A DNA stretch of 64,000 nucleotides. Source: Ignavibacteriales bacterium. GTDB taxonomy: Bacteria > Bacteroidota > Ignavibacteria > Ignavibacteriales > Melioribacteraceae. The notes below the pieces were generated by a model. That model made no database searches. It had not been told where the DNA came from and saw only the letters and a program-made list of their open reading frames with translations. Numbering within the stretch: position 1 is the first letter of the stretch; each line of letters begins with the position of its first letter. The stretch covers positions 558,001 to 622,000 of the forward strand of contig JAPLFF010000003.1 in the NCBI GenBank assembly GCA_026390775.1, in the 5' to 3' direction. Position numbers and translations under genes: made by a program. Of this stretch, positions 1 to 9,543 are shown piece by piece.

Positions 1-2001
1 AAAACTCCTGTTCTTGATAATTTTGGTCGTGATTTAACAAAATATGCAATTGAAGATAAACTCGATCCGGTTATTGGTCGCGAAAAAGAAATTGAACGCG
101 TTGCTCAAGTTCTAAGCAGAAGAAAGAAAAATAACCCGGTACTAATTGGTGAACCTGGTGTCGGTAAAACTGCTATTGCAGAAGGATTGGCTTTACGAAT
201 TATTCAAAAGAAAGTGCCGAGAATTCTTCAGGATAAGCGCGTTGTTACTTTGGATCTTGCAGGATTAGTTGCAGGTACAAAATACCGTGGACAGTTTGAA
301 GAAAGAATGAAAGCTTTAATGAATGAACTTGAAAAAGCCGATGATGTTATTTTATTTATTGATGAACTTCATACGATAGTTGGTGCAGGCGGAGCTTCAG
401 GTTCTCTTGATGCTTCAAATATGTTTAAGCCGGCATTAGCAAGAGGCGATATACAATGTATTGGAGCTACTACATTAGATGAGTACAGAAAATATATTGA
501 AACAGACGGCGCGTTAGACCGCAGATTTCAAAAAGTTATGATTGATCCTCCATCAGTTGATGAAACTATTCAGATACTTGAAAATATTAAATTCAAGTAT
601 GAAGAACATCATCATGTGCAGTATTCAAGTGAAGCGATTCATGCAGCAGTAAGATTAAGTGAAAGATATATTACTGACCGGCATTTACCTGATAAGGCCA
701 TTGATGTTTTAGATGAAGCCGGTTCCCGAGTTCATATGGGCAACTTTACTGTATCTGATGAAATTCTAAAACTTGAAGAAGAAGTTGAAAAAATAAAACA
801 CCAAAAAACTCAAGTTGTTAAGCAGCAAGATTATGAAGAAGCTGCCCGCCTAAGAGATAAAGAAAGAACTCTTCAATCAGATCTTGAAGTTGCTAAACGT
901 GAATGGGATGCAAAGACAAAAGATATAATTTATGATGTAAGTGAAGACGATATTGCAACTGTTGTTTCCATGATGACAGGAATTCCGGTAACTCGTGTTG
1001 TTCAAGCTGAATCAGACAAATTGATGAAAATGGAAACTGCTTTGAAAGGCAGGATTGTTGGTCAGGATGAAGCAGTTTTGAGATTAACAAAAGCTATTAG
1101 AAGAACTAGAGCTGGATTGAAAAGACCATCTAAACCGATAGGCACTTTCATATTTCTTGGACCAACAGGAGTAGGGAAGACGGAATTAGCAAAAGAATTG
1201 GCCAGGTATTTGTTCGATTCGGAAGATGCACTTATTAGAATTGATATGAGCGAGTATATGGAAAAATTTGCAGTCTCACGTCTAATTGGAGCTCCTCCTG
1301 GATATGTTGGTTACGAAGAGGGCGGACAACTTACTGAACGTGTTAGAAGAAAACCATATTCTGTCGTTCTGTTCGATGAAATCGAAAAAGCTCATCCGGA
1401 TGTCTTCAATATTCTTTTACAAGTATTAGATGATGGTGTTTTAACAGATAGTCTTGGCCGTAAAGTTGATTTTAAAAATACTATCATTATTATGACTTCA
1501 AATATTGGAACTAAAGAGATAAAATCTACCGGTGGTTATGGATTTAGCGGTGACTCTGATGCTGATCAGTATTCTTACCTAAAAAATACTGTTGAAGATG
1601 CAATGAAGAAACTTTTTAATCCGGAATTTGTAAATAGAATTGACGAAACAATTGTATTTAGGAATTTGGATAAAGAGGCTATTAAGAAAATAATTAGTAT
1701 AGAAATGAAAGATCTAATAAAAAATATCAGCGATAATAAGATGACCATTGAACTTCATAAATCTGCTACAGAGTTTTTAGCTGATAAGGGATTTGATCAA
1801 AAGTTTGGAGCAAGACCGCTGAAACGTGCTATTCAAAAATATGTTGAAGATCCATTAGCTGAGGAGCTACTTCTTTCGCATTTTAAGGAAGGCAATAAGA
1901 TTATAATAAAGCATAAAAAAAATACCGAAGAACTTTACTTTATTGCAGATAAGATTGCTGAAAAAGAAGAACAAGATAATAAAGAGAAGAAAACAATTTA
2001 G
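1..2001 (+). CDS. clpC: ATP-dependent Clp protease ATP-binding subunit ClpC (5' end outside window)
   Basis: AAA+ unfoldase that feeds substrates to ClpP in the cytoplasm. The frame is open from base 1, so the N-terminal Clp-N repeats lie upstream of the window. Visible in order: first Walker A GEPGVGKT (bases 148-171) with Walker [10 protein letters not shown]; a UVR-type coiled segment ([16 protein letters not shown]) that marks ClpC rather than ClpB; second Walker A GPTGVGKT and Walker [14 protein letters not shown]; then the ClpB-D2-small domain with [19 protein letters not shown]. About 667 codons are visible of the usual 810-850. It heads a tight plus-strand run. The family assignment is certain; MecA-like adaptor use is not visible. 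Confidence 0.97.
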   Translation, partial: KTPVLDNFGRDLTKYAIEDKLDPVIGREKEIERVAQVLSRRKKNNPVLIGEPGVGKTAIAEGLALRIIQKKVPRILQDKRVVTLDLAGLVAGTKYRGQFEERMKALMNELEKADDVILFIDELHTIVGAGGASGSLDASNMFKPALARGDIQCIGATTLDEYRKYIETDGALDRRFQKVMIDPPSVDETIQILENIKFKYEEHHHVQYSSEAIHAAVRLSERYITDRHLPDKAIDVLDEAGSRVHMGNFTVSDEILKLEEEVEKIKHQKTQVVKQQDYEEAARLRDKERTLQSDLEVAKREWDAKTKDIIYDVSEDDIATVVSMMTGIPVTRVVQAESDKLMKMETALKGRIVGQDEAVLRLTKAIRRTRAGLKRPSKPIGTFIFLGPTGVGKTELAKELARYLFDSEDALIRIDMSEYMEKFAVSRLIGAPPGYVGYEEGGQLTERVRRKPYSVVLFDEIEKAHPDVFNILLQVLDDGVLTDSLGRKVDFKNTIIIMTSNIGTKEIKSTGGYGFSGDSDADQYSYLKNTVEDAMKKLFNPEFVNRIDETIVFRNLDKEAIKKIISIEMKDLIKNISDNKMTIELHKSATEFLADKGFDQKFGARPLKRAIQKYVEDPLAEELLLSHFKEGNKIIIKHKKNTEELYFIADKIAEKEEQDNKEKKTI

Positions 2002-2022
2002 TAATTCATGGAAACAATTTGA

Positions 2023-2307
2023 ATGCAATCACTTAGTACAGAAGAAGTAAAAAACAGTTTAGATAATTTAGATGGCTGGTTTTACCTGAATAATTCAATT
2101 GAGAAAGAATTTACATTAAAATCATTTACAGATGCAGTGGCTCTTATTGTTAAAATTGGAATTGAAGCAGAGAAAATTGATCATCACCCGGATTTGCTCC
2201 TTCACTCTTGGAATAAAGTTAAAGTAATTCTATCCACACACTCAGAAGGTGCTGTTACAGAAAATGATTTCAAGTTAGCCCAAACAATAGACGAAATTAG
2301 AAAGTGA
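2023..2307 (+). CDS. phhB: 4a-hydroxytetrahydrobiopterin dehydratase (pterin-4a-carbinolamine dehydratase)
   Basis: Dehydrates 4a-hydroxytetrahydropterin during pterin cofactor recycling. At 94 residues it is the usual full family length. The signature is present: [19 protein letters not shown] followed by [20 protein letters not shown], holding the conserved HHP and the terminal T-x2-D-x2-LA helix. It starts 21 bases after clpC, and its stop overlaps the GTG start of pyrE by 4 bases, so translation is probably coupled. No aromatic amino acid hydroxylase lies in the window, so its physiological substrate is unknown. In such organisms the protein may serve molybdopterin or folate metabolism (inference). 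Confidence 0.9.
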   Translation: MQSLSTEEVKNSLDNLDGWFYLNNSIEKEFTLKSFTDAVALIVKIGIEAEKIDHHPDLLLHSWNKVKVILSTHSEGAVTENDFKLAQTIDEIRK

Positions 2308-2882
2308 ATAATCAAGAAATCCTCCAAATATTTCAAAAAACAAATGCCCTTTTAAACGGGCATTTTTTATTAACCTCAGGACGGCATAGCAATCAATATT
2401 TTCAGTGTGCTTTAGTTTTACAATATTCTGAGTATAATGAAATCATCTGTGGTATGATTGCAAACCATTTTAAGAATTATGAGATTGATATTGTAATTTC
2501 TCCGGCTATTGGCGGAATTGTGGTTGGACAAGAAGTAGCCCGACAATTGGAGAAAAAATCAATCTTTGCTGAAAGAGAAGATAAAATATTAACTCTAAGA
2601 AGAGGATTTCAAATTGAAGAAGGTAAAAAATATTTAGTTTGTGAAGATGTGGTAACAACCGGCGGTTCTGTGTTTGAAGTAATTGATATTGTTAAAAGTA
2701 ATGGCGGAATTGTTTCAGGAGTCGGTTTTATTGTAGATCGCAGTAATAACAAAGTTCAGTTTGGAGTTCCGCAATTTAGTACTCTACAATTAGAGGTAGT
2801 CTCATATTCACCGGAAGATTGTCCTTTATGTAAACAAAACATTCCGGTTATAAAACCCGGCTCTCGAAAAGTAATATCATAA
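2304..2882 (+). CDS. pyrE: Orotate phosphoribosyltransferase
   Basis: Converts orotate and PRPP to orotidine 5'-monophosphate, the fifth step of de novo UMP synthesis, in the cytosol. At 192 residues the length is normal. The N-terminal [17 protein letters not shown] segment matches the OPRTase substrate loop. The PRPP-binding motif is [18 protein letters not shown] (about residues 110-130), and the phosphate loop [14 protein letters not shown] precedes it. It starts with GTG overlapping the preceding stop. The C-terminus holds [17 protein letters not shown], a Cys pair often seen in this OPRTase subgroup. No other pyrimidine genes are adjacent. Confidence 0.95.
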   Translation: MNNQEILQIFQKTNALLNGHFLLTSGRHSNQYFQCALVLQYSEYNEIICGMIANHFKNYEIDIVISPAIGGIVVGQEVARQLEKKSIFAEREDKILTLRRGFQIEEGKKYLVCEDVVTTGGSVFEVIDIVKSNGGIVSGVGFIVDRSNNKVQFGVPQFSTLQLEVVSYSPEDCPLCKQNIPVIKPGSRKVIS

Positions 2883-2902
2883 TTTTTTTGAGGATATATA
2901 AA

Positions 2903-4171
2903 ATGGAAAAAATGTTGTTAGTCTTTTTGTCTCTAATTGTTACTACAAATGCACAAGTAAAATATGAAGACTACTTTACAGACAATACATTGCGTCTCGA
3001 TTTTTACCAAACCGGTAATAAAACGTTAGAAACTATTTCCTTTGAGAAACTGGTCGAAGAAGGACAATGGAGCGGTCCGAAGAATAACTTGATAGACAAA
3101 TTCGGTTACGGAAATTATTTTCTGAAAGTATTAGATGCTTCTTCCAAATCGTTAATCTTTTCAAGAGGGTTTTCATCTTTATATCAAGAATGGCAAACAA
3201 CAGAAGAAGCCAAAAATACTCTGCGTTCTTTTTCCGGTTCCGTGTTAATGCCTTATCCAAAAGAGAAAATTATTGTGGAAATTTATAAAAGAGACCGCCG
3301 GAATAATTTTGAAAAGAAATTTGAAAAGGAAGTTGATCCTAAAGATTACTTTATTGTAAAAGAAAAGATTAAACCGTTCAATAATTTCAAAGTTCATTAT
3401 TCAGGAGATCCGTCTACTAAGCTGGATATCGTTTTTATACCTGAAGGATACACGAAAGAGGAAATGAATAAATTTCATAATGATTGCGAACGATTTGCCG
3501 GGTATTTATTTGATTATTCTCCGTTCAAAGAGAATAAGGGGAAAATAAATATTTGGGGAATAGAAGCTCCTTCGAATGAGTCGGGTACAGATGTTCCGGG
3601 TAAGAATATTTGGAAAAATACTCTTCTCAATTCACATTTTTATACTTTTGATAGTGAACGATATTTAATGACTACTGATTACTTTACTGTTCGTGATGTT
3701 GCTGCAAATGCACCTTATGATCAAATATTCTTGATGGTAAATACTTCTACTTACGGAGGTGGTGCTGTTTACAATCTTTATTCTATGACATGTGTGGACA
3801 ATAAAGTTACTAATCAAGTTTTTGTGCATGAATTTGCTCACGGATTGGCCGGGCTAGCTGATGAATACGGAAATGATCCGACTTATCAAAATATGTATCC
3901 GCCTGATGTTGAGCCGTGGGAACCTAATCTGACAACACTGGTAAATTTTGAGAGCAAATGGAAAAATTTAATTGAACCGGGTACACCAATTCCTACTCCA
4001 TCAGATAATAAATACAAAAATAAAATTGGAGTCTTTGAAGGAGGCGGTTATGTCGCAAAAGGAGTTTTCAGACCGACTTATAACAGCATTATGAATTCTT
4101 TTACTTCCAATGAATTTAATCAAGTATGTAAAGATGTTCTTCAAAAATTTATAAACTATTATTCAGAATAA
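2903..4171 (+). CDS. Secreted M64-family (IgA-peptidase-like) metallopeptidase
   Basis: Predicted exported zinc endopeptidase of family M64. The zinc motif HEFAHGLAGLADEYG (HExxH, then Asp-Glu) lies around residues 309-323. Upstream is the family's KLDIVFIPEGYTKEEM segment, and an immunoglobulin-like N-terminal domain precedes it. I place the start at the ATG at 2903, with GAGG at 2890-2893 as ribosome site, rather than the TTG at 2888. The protein then begins with a short hydrophobic signal peptide ending near TTNAQ. No type IX sorting tail is present. The gene lies 20 bases after pyrE and 7 bases before the phosphatase gene, so it is probably in the same transcript. The substrate is unknown. 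Confidence 0.85.
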   Translation: MEKMLLVFLSLIVTTNAQVKYEDYFTDNTLRLDFYQTGNKTLETISFEKLVEEGQWSGPKNNLIDKFGYGNYFLKVLDASSKSLIFSRGFSSLYQEWQTTEEAKNTLRSFSGSVLMPYPKEKIIVEIYKRDRRNNFEKKFEKEVDPKDYFIVKEKIKPFNNFKVHYSGDPSTKLDIVFIPEGYTKEEMNKFHNDCERFAGYLFDYSPFKENKGKINIWGIEAPSNESGTDVPGKNIWKNTLLNSHFYTFDSERYLMTTDYFTVRDVAANAPYDQIFLMVNTSTYGGGAVYNLYSMTCVDNKVTNQVFVHEFAHGLAGLADEYGNDPTYQNMYPPDVEPWEPNLTTLVNFESKWKNLIEPGTPIPTPSDNKYKNKIGVFEGGGYVAKGVFRPTYNSIMNSFTSNEFNQVCKDVLQKFINYYSE

Positions 4172-4178
4172 TTCCAGT

Positions 4179-5414
4179 ATGGATCAAAAAAAATTATATA
4201 GAACCATCGAAAGTGTAGCTTCGCAGAATTTTGCTAAGGATAGCGAATTACTTGCAGATGTAGTTCAACAGATCGTTAAGAATGAAAAGATACAATTAAC
4301 AGGCGGAAGAATTTGGAAATTTGATTTACGAAGAAAATCATACCGTATAATTTTCCAAACAGGAAAAGTGCAAAAGATTTCTGATGATTTCACGCTTCAA
4401 CTTAAAGACTATCCTTTATTTGATATCATTTCTACAGAACGAACAATACTTGCTGATGAAACTAATAAGACATTACGCAGTAAAGGAATTTTCAAGTACT
4501 CTGCTTCCGGAGTTGGTAGAAAAGTCCGGTTAGGTGAAAAAAAATATTATGAATATCTTCTTGCTGTGAACAGTAATATGATTGCGGATGATCTAAGAGA
4601 TACATTAAATATTGTTGCTACAGTTTTAACATCAAAATTAAATGAGAGATATTTAAGTCAGTCTAGAAAAAATTTAATTGCCGATATTGATAAAGCGAAA
4701 CAACTTCAACGCAGTATCCTGCCTGCACATGAACATAAATTTCATTCATATGATGTCTTCGGAGTAACAATTCCGGCAGATACTGTTGCAGGCGATTTTT
4801 ATGATTATCTAAAAATTGGCGATGATGAAGAACGGTTGGGAATCGTTGTAGGAGATGCGGCATCAAAAGGATTAGGCGCTGCAGCTGAAGCAATGTATAT
4901 TTCAGGCGCATTAAGAATGGCTAGCACGTTCCAGATTAAAATATCACCAATGTTATTTAGATTAAACCAGCTTGTGAATAAAATATTTAGTGATGATAAA
5001 TTTACAACACTTTTTTATGGTGAACTTTCTAATGATAAAAAAGGTCTCTTTCTTTATGCAAATGCCGGTCATAATCCGCCGATGTTTTACGACAAAAAAA
5101 ATAATAACATAACTTATTTACAACCAACTGGTCCATTACTAGGTCCGGCGCCGAATTCAAAGTTTGAAACCGACAGCATAAATTTTCATAAGGGTGATAT
5201 ACTTGTAATTTACTCAGACGGAATAGTTGAATCTGCAAATGAGAAATACGATTTTTACGGCGAAGAGCGGTTGCAGAAAATAATTTTGGAAAGTGTAAAC
5301 AAAACTCCGAAAGAAATTACTTCATTAATATTAGACGACGTTTTAAAATTCAGTACGAGTGAAAGCCAATATCAAGATGATAAAACAATTGTTGTTATAA
5401 GACAAAACGGATAA
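4179..5414 (+). CDS. PP2C-like SpoIIE/RsbU-type serine phosphatase with N-terminal sensor region
   Basis: 411-residue cytosolic protein. The C-terminal half is a SpoIIE-type PPM phosphatase: the linker helix DIDKAKQLQRSILPAH, the metal motif DTVAGDFYDY, the GDAASKGLGAAAEAM block, ANAGHNPPM, and IYSDGIVESANE with a final DDKTIVVIR. Residues 1 to about 160 look GAF-like and would carry the sensory input (inference). Such enzymes usually dephosphorylate STAS anti-anti-sigma factors. No STAS or RsbW-like partner is nearby. It ends 1 base before pduS, so a link to the microcompartment pair is possible but unproven. Confidence 0.85.
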   Translation: MDQKKLYRTIESVASQNFAKDSELLADVVQQIVKNEKIQLTGGRIWKFDLRRKSYRIIFQTGKVQKISDDFTLQLKDYPLFDIISTERTILADETNKTLRSKGIFKYSASGVGRKVRLGEKKYYEYLLAVNSNMIADDLRDTLNIVATVLTSKLNERYLSQSRKNLIADIDKAKQLQRSILPAHEHKFHSYDVFGVTIPADTVAGDFYDYLKIGDDEERLGIVVGDAASKGLGAAAEAMYISGALRMASTFQIKISPMLFRLNQLVNKIFSDDKFTTLFYGELSNDKKGLFLYANAGHNPPMFYDKKNNNITYLQPTGPLLGPAPNSKFETDSINFHKGDILVIYSDGIVESANEKYDFYGEERLQKIILESVNKTPKEITSLILDDVLKFSTSESQYQDDKTIVVIRQNG

Positions 5415-5415
5415 A

Positions 5416-6729
5416 ATGGATCTTGTAAAAAAAATATTTGATGCCGGCGTTGTAGGAGCTGGCGGAGCGGGATTTCCTACTCACATTAAAGCCAAATCAA
5501 AAGTTGAGTATGTTTTAGTAAACGGTGCGGAATGTGAACCGTTGATCCATAAAGATTATGAACTGATGAAAAATTTTGCACCGGATATTGTAAACGGTGT
5601 TGACTTAATGATAAAGCAAACATCTGCAAAAAAATCTTACTTCGGAATTAAAGCAAAAAATACTGCGGCAATTGAAGAAGTTGAGAAGAATTATAAAAAC
5701 GGAAAAATTGATACTTGTCTGCTTGGTGATTTTTATCCAAGCGGTGATGAATATGAATTAGTTTATGCTGCAACAAAAAGATTAATTCCTCCTTACGGTT
5801 TACCGCTTGATATCGGTTGTGTTGTAAATAATGTTGAAACTTTTTATAACATATCACGTGCGATTGAGGATAAATCTGTAACACAAAAATTTGTTTGTAT
5901 TGCGGGCTGCGTAAAAAATCCTTCATCGTTTTTTGTCCCGATCGGTACAACATTAAAAGAACTTATTGAACACGCCGGAGGAACAACAGTTTCCGATTAC
6001 GGAGTTTTTGTAAGTGGAATTTTGATGGGCAAACTTACTTTTGATCTTTCTGAAGTTGTTACAAAGACAACTGCGGGAATAATTGTTCTACCTGCAGATC
6101 ACTATCTGGTGAACCGAACAAAGAGATCTGCGGAATCTAAAAATAGAATCGGTAAATCAGCATGCGATCAATGCAGTTACTGTACGGAATTTTGTCCGCG
6201 CTACCTACTGGGTTATGATGTACAACCGCATAAGGTTATGCGTTCACTCGGTTTTTCTACTACCGGACAAGCTGTGTGGAATCAATATGCCGATCTTTGC
6301 TGTTCTTGTGGATTGTGTTCTTTGTATGCATGCCCAGAAGATTTATATCCGCGCGAAGCTTGTGATCAAGGAAAAGTTGAAAATAAGAAAAACGGTACAA
6401 GGTACGAACAGCAAAAGCCGGTTAAAGTTCATCCTATAAAAGAGGGAAGACGCGTTCCGTTAAAACAATTAATGAAAAGAATTGATGTGTTGAAATATGA
6501 TGCACATACTCCGTACACAAAAAATTCACCTATTCCATCGCAGGTTAAAATTTTATTGAAACAGCATATGGGAGTTTCGGCTAAACCTGTTGTTAGACTT
6601 GGAGACGTTGTACATGAAGGAACATTGATAGGTGATATTGAAGAAGGCGTGCTCGGTGCAAAAGTTCACGCGTCTATATCCGGAAGAGTAACACATGTTT
6701 CTGATGAGTTTATAAGAATTGCAAAATAA
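5416..6729 (+). CDS. pduS: PduS-like RnfC-family iron-sulfur flavoprotein (microcompartment electron transfer)
   Basis: Homologue of PduS, the RnfC-like corrinoid reductase or electron-transfer protein of bacterial microcompartments. It begins with the glycine-rich GVVGAGGAGFPTHIKAK, followed by VNGAECEPL (FMN/NADH-binding RnfC core), a SLBB-like segment after GCVKNPSSFF, two [4Fe-4S] motifs (CDQCSYCTEFCP and CCSCGLCSLYACP), and a C-terminal barrel-sandwich domain. At 437 residues it is the usual PduS length. It lies 1 base after the phosphatase and 59 bases before pduT, its usual partner. RnfC is the alternative, but no rnfABDEG genes are present, and the partner and length favour PduS. Confidence 0.88.
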   Translation: MDLVKKIFDAGVVGAGGAGFPTHIKAKSKVEYVLVNGAECEPLIHKDYELMKNFAPDIVNGVDLMIKQTSAKKSYFGIKAKNTAAIEEVEKNYKNGKIDTCLLGDFYPSGDEYELVYAATKRLIPPYGLPLDIGCVVNNVETFYNISRAIEDKSVTQKFVCIAGCVKNPSSFFVPIGTTLKELIEHAGGTTVSDYGVFVSGILMGKLTFDLSEVVTKTTAGIIVLPADHYLVNRTKRSAESKNRIGKSACDQCSYCTEFCPRYLLGYDVQPHKVMRSLGFSTTGQAVWNQYADLCCSCGLCSLYACPEDLYPREACDQGKVENKKNGTRYEQQKPVKVHPIKEGRRVPLKQLMKRIDVLKYDAHTPYTKNSPIPSQVKILLKQHMGVSAKPVVRLGDVVHEGTLIGDIEEGVLGAKVHASISGRVTHVSDEFIRIAK

Positions 6730-6734
6730 ATCAT

Positions 6735-6773
6735 TGCGTTCTTTGCGTTTAAATCTTTAACGCAAAGATCGCA
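6735..6773. repeat. Perfect 10-bp hairpin between pduS and pduT
   Basis: TCTTTGCGTT (6740-6749) and AACGCAAAGA (6759-6768) are exact inverted complements around a 9-base loop. After one mismatch the pairing resumes with TGCG (6735-6738) and CGCA (6770-6773). There is no T-tract, so it is not a typical terminator. It may stabilise the message or tune the pduS:pduT ratio. The wording CTTTGCGTTCTTTGCGTTT resembles an intergenic repeat I associate with Bacteroidota genomes (recollection, not checked). Confidence 0.7.
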
Positions 6774-6788
6774 GAGGAAAATAAAATA

Positions 6789-7340
6789 ATGGAAATGAAT
6801 TCACTCGGTTTAATTGAAATGACAAGCATAGCAGCCGGTATGCAAGCGGCAGACATTATGCTTAAAACTTCACAAGTTGAATTGATCTTATCACGTACAA
6901 TTTGTTCAGGTAAATATATTGTGCTCATAGGCGGAGAAGTAGCCGCTGTTCAATCTGCAGTTGATGCCGCTGCAAACCAAATTGATTTTGCCGTGATTGA
7001 TACATTCGTTATTCCAAATGTTCATAAAGATATTTTTCCAGCTCTATCCGGACATTCCGATGTAAGTTTACTCGAAGCTTTAGGTATTATCGAATCATTT
7101 TCAGTTGCTTCACTAATAGAGGGCGCTGACGCCGCTGTTAAAGCTGCTAACGTAAGAATAATTGAGATCCGTCTTGCTATGGCTCTTGGCGGAAAAGCTT
7201 TCTGCACATTAACCGGAGAAGTTGCAGCTGTTACGAGCGCAGTTGATGCCGGGGCAAAAGTAATTGCTGATAAAGGATTGCTTGTAAATAAAATTGTAAT
7301 CGCTCAACCGCGACCGGAACTACTGAGCGAGATGATTTAA
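6789..7340 (+). CDS. pduT: PduT-like tandem-BMC-domain shell protein with pore cysteine
   Basis: 183-residue trimeric microcompartment shell protein made of two BMC domains: LGLIEMTSIAAGMQAADIM (about residues 6-90) and LGIIESFSVASLIEGADAA (about residues 98-180). In Salmonella PduT, one Cys per subunit in the first domain ligates a [4Fe-4S] cluster in the central pore. The matching residue is Cys39 here (SRTICSGKY), so an electron-conducting pore is likely. GAGG precedes the ATG. It follows pduS, its usual redox partner. No other shell protein or encapsulated enzyme gene lies in the window. Confidence 0.92.
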   Translation: MEMNSLGLIEMTSIAAGMQAADIMLKTSQVELILSRTICSGKYIVLIGGEVAAVQSAVDAAANQIDFAVIDTFVIPNVHKDIFPALSGHSDVSLLEALGIIESFSVASLIEGADAAVKAANVRIIEIRLAMALGGKAFCTLTGEVAAVTSAVDAGAKVIADKGLLVNKIVIAQPRPELLSEMI

Positions 7341-7345
7341 AAGTA

Positions 7346-8161
7346 TTATTCCAAAATTTCAAAATAAATTATTCCGTGGTCGGAATAACGCTTGATCCAT
7401 TCATCTTTCTTTTCTACAGTTGATTCTTTTGGCCAGCCAAGCACAGTTACTTCAGCACCTGAGTACTTTTTAAATTTAAGATTATCTGAAACAACAACTT
7501 GATCTAAATTTGACGGCGGTGTTTTAGATTTACTTCCGTTCCACCAACTTGCCGGTTCATCTTTTTTTAGAATTCTCATTTTAACTTTTAGTGCTTCTTT
7601 CTCTGCAAGTTTTTTGATTTCAGTCTTTGCATTGATTGATTTCCCGTACGGATAATCCATTCCCATTGTATTTAGATCACCGAGAAAGAGATATTTGGAG
7701 TTCCACTTTGTAGAAGCGTTCTTATCAAGGACGGTTCTAAAACTGCATGCTCTTTTGAACATATCATCCCGCAATCCTAAACCTAAAGGATCATTTCCGC
7801 TTTTAGTATGTAGAAAAAGAAATGAATAATTTTCATTAGTTGCAGTTATAGTTAATAATGCACCCGGTCTTAAATATTGATTACCGGATTTGAATTCTAA
7901 TTTCTGAGTGAAGAAAGACGAAAAATTATTTTTAGCACCGACCAATATTTCCTGAGTTTGCGGTCCTTCCGTTATGTGAAAACTATAATCAGGCATTTTG
8001 GAAGTTAGTGCACCAAACACTTCTTTGCCTTCAACTTCGTAGAGAGCAAATACATCAGGATTAAGATTTTTAATCTGTGTTGTAACATCTTCAACACGTT
8101 TTTCTACTTCACCTTTGAAATGTTCAACATTCCACGATAAAACAGAAAATAATTTTGCCAT
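7346..8161 (-). CDS. Endonuclease/exonuclease/phosphatase-family protein
   Basis: 271-residue protein with the EEP fold of DNase I, synaptojanin and AP endonucleases. In order: LFSVLSWNVEHFKGE (metal Asn), PDVFALYEVEG (catalytic Glu), a mid-protein FLFLHTKSG, KYLFLGDLNTMGM (Asp-x-Asn), NLDQVVVSDNL, and a C-terminal YSDHGIIYFE (Asp-His). All catalytic positions are kept. There is no signal peptide, so it is probably cytosolic. The substrate (DNA, phosphoinositide-like or other phosphodiester) cannot be read from the sequence. It converges on pduT with 5 bases between the stops. Confidence 0.85.
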   Translation of the reverse strand: MAKLFSVLSWNVEHFKGEVEKRVEDVTTQIKNLNPDVFALYEVEGKEVFGALTSKMPDYSFHITEGPQTQEILVGAKNNFSSFFTQKLEFKSGNQYLRPGALLTITATNENYSFLFLHTKSGNDPLGLGLRDDMFKRACSFRTVLDKNASTKWNSKYLFLGDLNTMGMDYPYGKSINAKTEIKKLAEKEALKVKMRILKKDEPASWWNGSKSKTPPSNLDQVVVSDNLKFKKYSGAEVTVLGWPKESTVEKKDEWIKRYSDHGIIYFEILE

Positions 8162-8183
8162 TTTCCACCCCTTGTTATTTTGT

Positions 8184-8579
8184 TTATGAAATTAATTTAT
8201 AGAACAAGTAGGGAGCTATTCCTATCCAAATAAGAATTAGTATCCACACCCGACCTTTAAATATATTATAGTCGCGTAATATTATCTCCCACGAATTTTT
8301 AAATATGTAATGACCGGCAAGAAATTCAAATGCTTCTGTTAAGCAAAGCCACATTAATCCAATAAGAAGAGCTTGATTTGATGATTCAATTTTCCAGTAA
8401 TTAAAGATAACCCAGAAATAAATTCCGAAAATAATAATGCCGGTTACAGTTGATATTTGATGCGCTAACAGATCGCCTAATGATTTCTTATAAACTCCTT
8501 CACGTACCGACCCATTAATAATTGCAATTATTACAAGCGGAAACCAAAGTAAGAAATAAACTAACATTGCACTCTCCAT
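8184..8579 (-). CDS. Small membrane protein of unknown function
   Basis: 131 residues with four hydrophobic segments (near residues 3-23, 40-62, 70-90 and 105-128), so a polytopic inner-membrane protein is expected. I do not recognise a family. It lies between the EEP gene and the YdeI-like gene on the same strand with gaps of about 20 bases, so co-transcription is likely. Confidence 0.6.
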   Translation of the reverse strand: MESAMLVYFLLWFPLVIIAIINGSVREGVYKKSLGDLLAHQISTVTGIIIFGIYFWVIFNYWKIESSNQALLIGLMWLCLTEAFEFLAGHYIFKNSWEIILRDYNIFKGRVWILILIWIGIAPYLFYKLIS

Positions 8580-8597
8580 TTTATTTATAATTTATAA

Positions 8598-9173
8598 TTA
8601 TTTATTTCTTCTTAACGGTGCAATCTTTTGCTCTTGTGCAGAATCGCTTATCAAAATATTTAATCTTCTTAAACGTGTATCTTCAAGCTTAGCGCTCATT
8701 ACCCAATGGATAGCTGGTTTTTGGTAAGAGGGGACTTGACTGGAAAAAGATTTCCAGGCTTTTTTATTCTTCTTAAAAAGGGTTTCATAATTCTCATCAA
8801 ACTTTACGACTCTCTGTTCGAATGAATAAATTATAGATTTGCTTTGATCGAGTTTTTTGAATGCAGCAATTCCAGCAGGCTTCATCAACCCGAGTTTAGT
8901 AAGATTTTCTACCTTCTTGATATTTACTGCACTCCAAATGCTCTTAGGATTGCGGGGAGTGAATCGAATTGAATAACTGATCTCATCAATTGATCTTCTA
9001 ATACCGTCAATCCAACCGAAGCATATAGCTTCATCTACAGATTGAGGCCAAGTTATACTTTCTCTTCCGGAATCTTTTTTGTAAAAACCAATTAGAAGTT
9101 CTTTCTCCTTCTTGTGATTCTTTCCAAACCACTTTCTAAGATCAGTTTGCTTTGCGAAAAAGATTGGTCTCAT
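8598..9173 (-). CDS. YdeI/OmdA-family protein
   Basis: 191-residue soluble protein of the YdeI/OmpD-associated family. Diagnostic segments are FAKQTDLRKWFGKNH at the N-terminus, the WPQSVDEAICFGWIDGIRR block, RFTPRNPKSIWSAVN, and the C-terminal Ala-Lys-Leu-Glu-Asp-x-Arg helix (SAKLEDTRLRRLN). In enterics the family is linked to bacteriocin or antimicrobial peptide resistance; the biochemical role is not settled. Full length, no truncation. It sits among small minus-strand accessory genes. Confidence 0.82.
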   Translation of the reverse strand: MRPIFFAKQTDLRKWFGKNHKKEKELLIGFYKKDSGRESITWPQSVDEAICFGWIDGIRRSIDEISYSIRFTPRNPKSIWSAVNIKKVENLTKLGLMKPAGIAAFKKLDQSKSIIYSFEQRVVKFDENYETLFKKNKKAWKSFSSQVPSYQKPAIHWVMSAKLEDTRLRRLNILISDSAQEQKIAPLRRNK

Positions 9174-9204
9174 AATCTTAATAATTGATTCGAAATTCTT
9201 TTTG

Positions 9205-9519
9205 TCAAACTTCTTTTAGGAATAATTTATGAATTAGTGAACCGGCGTATGAGCCGATGAATGCAATTATCAAAGCTAGTATAGCCGTGTAGTTCTTGAA
9301 AAATAAAACATTATATAACGGAATCCACAAACCTACTGTTAATGCCCAAACCCAAGGATGGTTACGCATGATAAATCCAAAGAAGGCACTTACACTAAAT
9401 ATAGCAACGGCAGTTATACCGGTATCATCCCAATTAGGACGTGAATCAATCCAGGTGATAAGAAGACCAAGAGAGATGGAAATAACTAAGGAGATCAAAA
9501 ATTTATAATTTGATTTCAT
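9205..9519 (-). CDS. Small four-helix membrane protein
   Basis: 104 residues that are almost entirely hydrophobic, with segments near residues 8-24, 35-52, 56-73 and 76-95. The pattern is that of a small inner-membrane protein. No family was recognised. Its position in the minus-strand accessory run, 31 bases upstream of the YdeI-like gene, suggests a shared transcript. Confidence 0.55.
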   Translation of the reverse strand: MKSNYKFLISLVISISLGLLITWIDSRPNWDDTGITAVAIFSVSAFFGFIMRNHPWVWALTVGLWIPLYNVLFFKNYTAILALIIAFIGSYAGSLIHKLFLKEV

Positions 9520-9543
9520 AAAATACTTTTACATAGTTAATAA

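Noticed and set aside
5416-6729. RnfC subunit of an Rnf complex
   Set aside because: No other rnf genes are present, and the length and the adjacent PduT fit PduS.
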